Below, piece by piece: positions 13,855-14,929 of a DNA stretch of 14,929 nucleotides. Below the pieces are notes generated by a model. That model saw only the letters and a list, made by a program, of their open reading frames with translations. It did not search any database and was not told where the DNA came from. The translations under genes were made by a program, and so were the position numbers. Source of the DNA: an uncultured Bacilli bacterium (GTDB lineage: Bacteria > Bacillota_I > Bacilli_A > RF39 > UBA660); contig CANRJI010000017.1 of NCBI GenBank assembly GCA_947630885.1, forward strand, positions 1 through 14,929, written 5' to 3'. The stretch's first letter is position 1, and the number at the start of each line of letters is the position of its first letter.

Positions 13855-13882
13855 TAGACAAATTTTTGATATATGTTATAAT
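13855..13882 (+). promoter_or_regulatory. Promoter for recG
   Basis: TAGACA (13855-13860), 16-bp spacer, TATAAT (13877-13882) with TGT before it (extended -10). AGGATGTGAT between promoter and start is the likely ribosome binding site. Confidence 0.7.
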
Positions 13883-13901
13883 TGTGCTAGGATGTGATAG
13901 G

Positions 13902-14929
13902 ATGTTAGAACTAGAAAGTATCGAGGGCGTAGGGCCTAAGACAAAAGAACTATTAGAAAAGCTGAAAATACATCATGGTGAAGATTTGCTTGAATATTAT
14001 CCTTATCGTTATGAAGTACTTAAGAGAAGTGATTTAACTATTCTAAATGATGGCGATAAAATTGTTATGGATGGTATTATTGAGGGTCAGCCAACTATTA
14101 TTTATTTGAATAAAAGTTTAAAGAAAATTATTTTTCGTATTAATACAAAATCTTCAATTTTAAATGTTACTTTATATAATCGTATTTATCTTTATCAAAA
14201 TCTTCGTAGTGGTCGAGAAGTAACAATAATTGGTAAATATAATAAAATTAAAAATACGATTATTGCTTCCGATATTCGTTTTAGTTTACTTCCCGCAACT
14301 GTTCAAATTGAGCCTGTTTATTATACAACTGCTGGTTTATCAATTAAACAAATTTCTAAATTTGCATCTTGGGCTTTAGTAAGTGGTTGTGAAGTGCCTA
14401 ATTTAATTCCAAAGTTTTTGGAAGAAAAATATAATTTTATGAGTAAGAAAGATGCAATATATAATGTTCATTTTCCTAGTGATATTCTATCTTTAAAAAA
14501 AGCCCGTCAGCGAATTAAATATGAAGAGTTGTTTATTTATATGCTTAAAATTGATTATTTGAAATCGCGAATTGAACATGATGAAAAAGCTATTTCACGT
14601 AATATTAATCATGAAAAGATTGATAAGTTTGTTAATAATTTATCATTTAAACTTACGATGGATCAGGAAAAAGCAGTTAATGAGATATTAGATGATTTAG
14701 AGAAACCGAAAAGAATGAATCGTTTACTTCAAGGTGATGTTGGCTCTGGTAAAACAATTGTTTCTTTTATTGCTATTTATGCTAATTATTTAGCTAAATA
14801 TCAGTCAGCATTAATGGTACCAACGGAAATTTTAGCTGTTCAGCATTTCGAAGAAGCAAAGAAAATCTTTGGTAAGTATAAAATGAATATTGTTTTATTA
14901 ACTTCAAGTAATAGTCAAAAAGATAAGAA
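13902..14929 (+). CDS. recG: RecG, ATP-dependent DNA helicase (3' end outside window)
   Basis: Branch-migrating helicase that regresses stalled forks and processes Holliday junctions and D-loops. The frame stays open from ATG 13902 to the window edge (342 codons visible of an expected 670-690). The N-terminus MLELESIEGVGPKTKELLEK has the helix-hairpin-helix-like GVGP of the wedge-domain entry, followed by LLEYYPYRYE (LxxxPxRY motif of RecG). The OB-fold wedge domain spans roughly residues 45-150. Helicase motif Q/I follows: LTMDQEKAV and GDVGSGKT (278-285), then motif Ia MVPTEILAVQHF. The upstream ATG at 13892 is followed at once by TGA, so 13902 is the start. Confidence 0.95.
   Translation, partial: MLELESIEGVGPKTKELLEKLKIHHGEDLLEYYPYRYEVLKRSDLTILNDGDKIVMDGIIEGQPTIIYLNKSLKKIIFRINTKSSILNVTLYNRIYLYQNLRSGREVTIIGKYNKIKNTIIASDIRFSLLPATVQIEPVYYTTAGLSIKQISKFASWALVSGCEVPNLIPKFLEEKYNFMSKKDAIYNVHFPSDILSLKKARQRIKYEELFIYMLKIDYLKSRIEHDEKAISRNINHEKIDKFVNNLSFKLTMDQEKAVNEILDDLEKPKRMNRLLQGDVGSGKTIVSFIAIYANYLAKYQSALMVPTEILAVQHFEEAKKIFGKYKMNIVLLTSSNSQKDK

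Noticed and set aside
1..14929. CRISPR array, transposase or phage genes
   Set aside because: No regularly spaced direct repeats, no transposase or integrase motifs and no insertion-sequence ends seen in any frame.

Overview
The window is low-GC, AT-rich DNA from a walled bacterium of the Firmicutes/Bacilli type, with standard Gram-positive signals (strong AAGGAGG/GGTGAT ribosome binding sites, -10 boxes of TATAAT type). It carries addB-addA recombination genes and an ftsW-ftsA-ftsZ division cluster. An SEDS glycosyltransferase (FtsW) implies peptidoglycan, so a wall-less Mollicute is unlikely. An uncultured Bacilli lineage close to Mollicutes/RF39/Erysipelotrichales would fit, but this is inference from gene content and base composition. 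Trp codons are TGG, and no gene in the low-GC part ends in TGA.

Layout. 1-303 is a GC-rich tail of an ECF-type sigma factor (44 of the first 60 bases are G/C, against 15 of 60 at 301-360). It looks foreign and may be a chimeric assembly join. 476-1743 holds trmD and an overlapping gene of unknown function. 1759-7651 is the addB - small unknown gene - addA block, a compact version of the AddAB double-strand-break resection nuclease/helicase. 7654-7727 is tRNA-Thr(CGT). 7767-8107 is a gene-poor stretch that reads as a compact type I toxin-antitoxin-like locus. 8224-8886 is a lone minus-strand unknown gene, divergent from tgt (9011-10129). ftsW, ftsA and ftsZ follow (10237-13796), and the window ends inside recG (13902 onward).

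The most interesting part is 7767-8107, which an ORF caller with a normal length cut-off would leave empty. On the minus strand, an extended -10 promoter drives a predicted transcript of about 240 nt. It encodes a 25-residue, almost purely hydrophobic peptide behind a very strong Shine-Dalgarno. That Shine-Dalgarno is partly buried in a 13-bp hairpin. The predicted 5' end of the mRNA is perfectly complementary over 12 nt, plus a second block of 8 nt, to its own 3' end. A plus-strand promoter and terminator predict a convergent antisense RNA of about 110 nt overlapping the mRNA 3' end, in the same arrangement as TxpA/RatA and BsrG/SR4.

Transcription signals are unusually easy to read here. Most promoters have a TGn extended -10. 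Several are packed inside the terminator hairpin of the gene before them, so neighbouring genes are transcriptionally separated with almost no spacer. The conserved genes serve tRNA modification (TrmD m1G37, Tgt queuosine), homologous recombination and fork repair (AddAB, RecG) and cell division (FtsW, FtsA, FtsZ).
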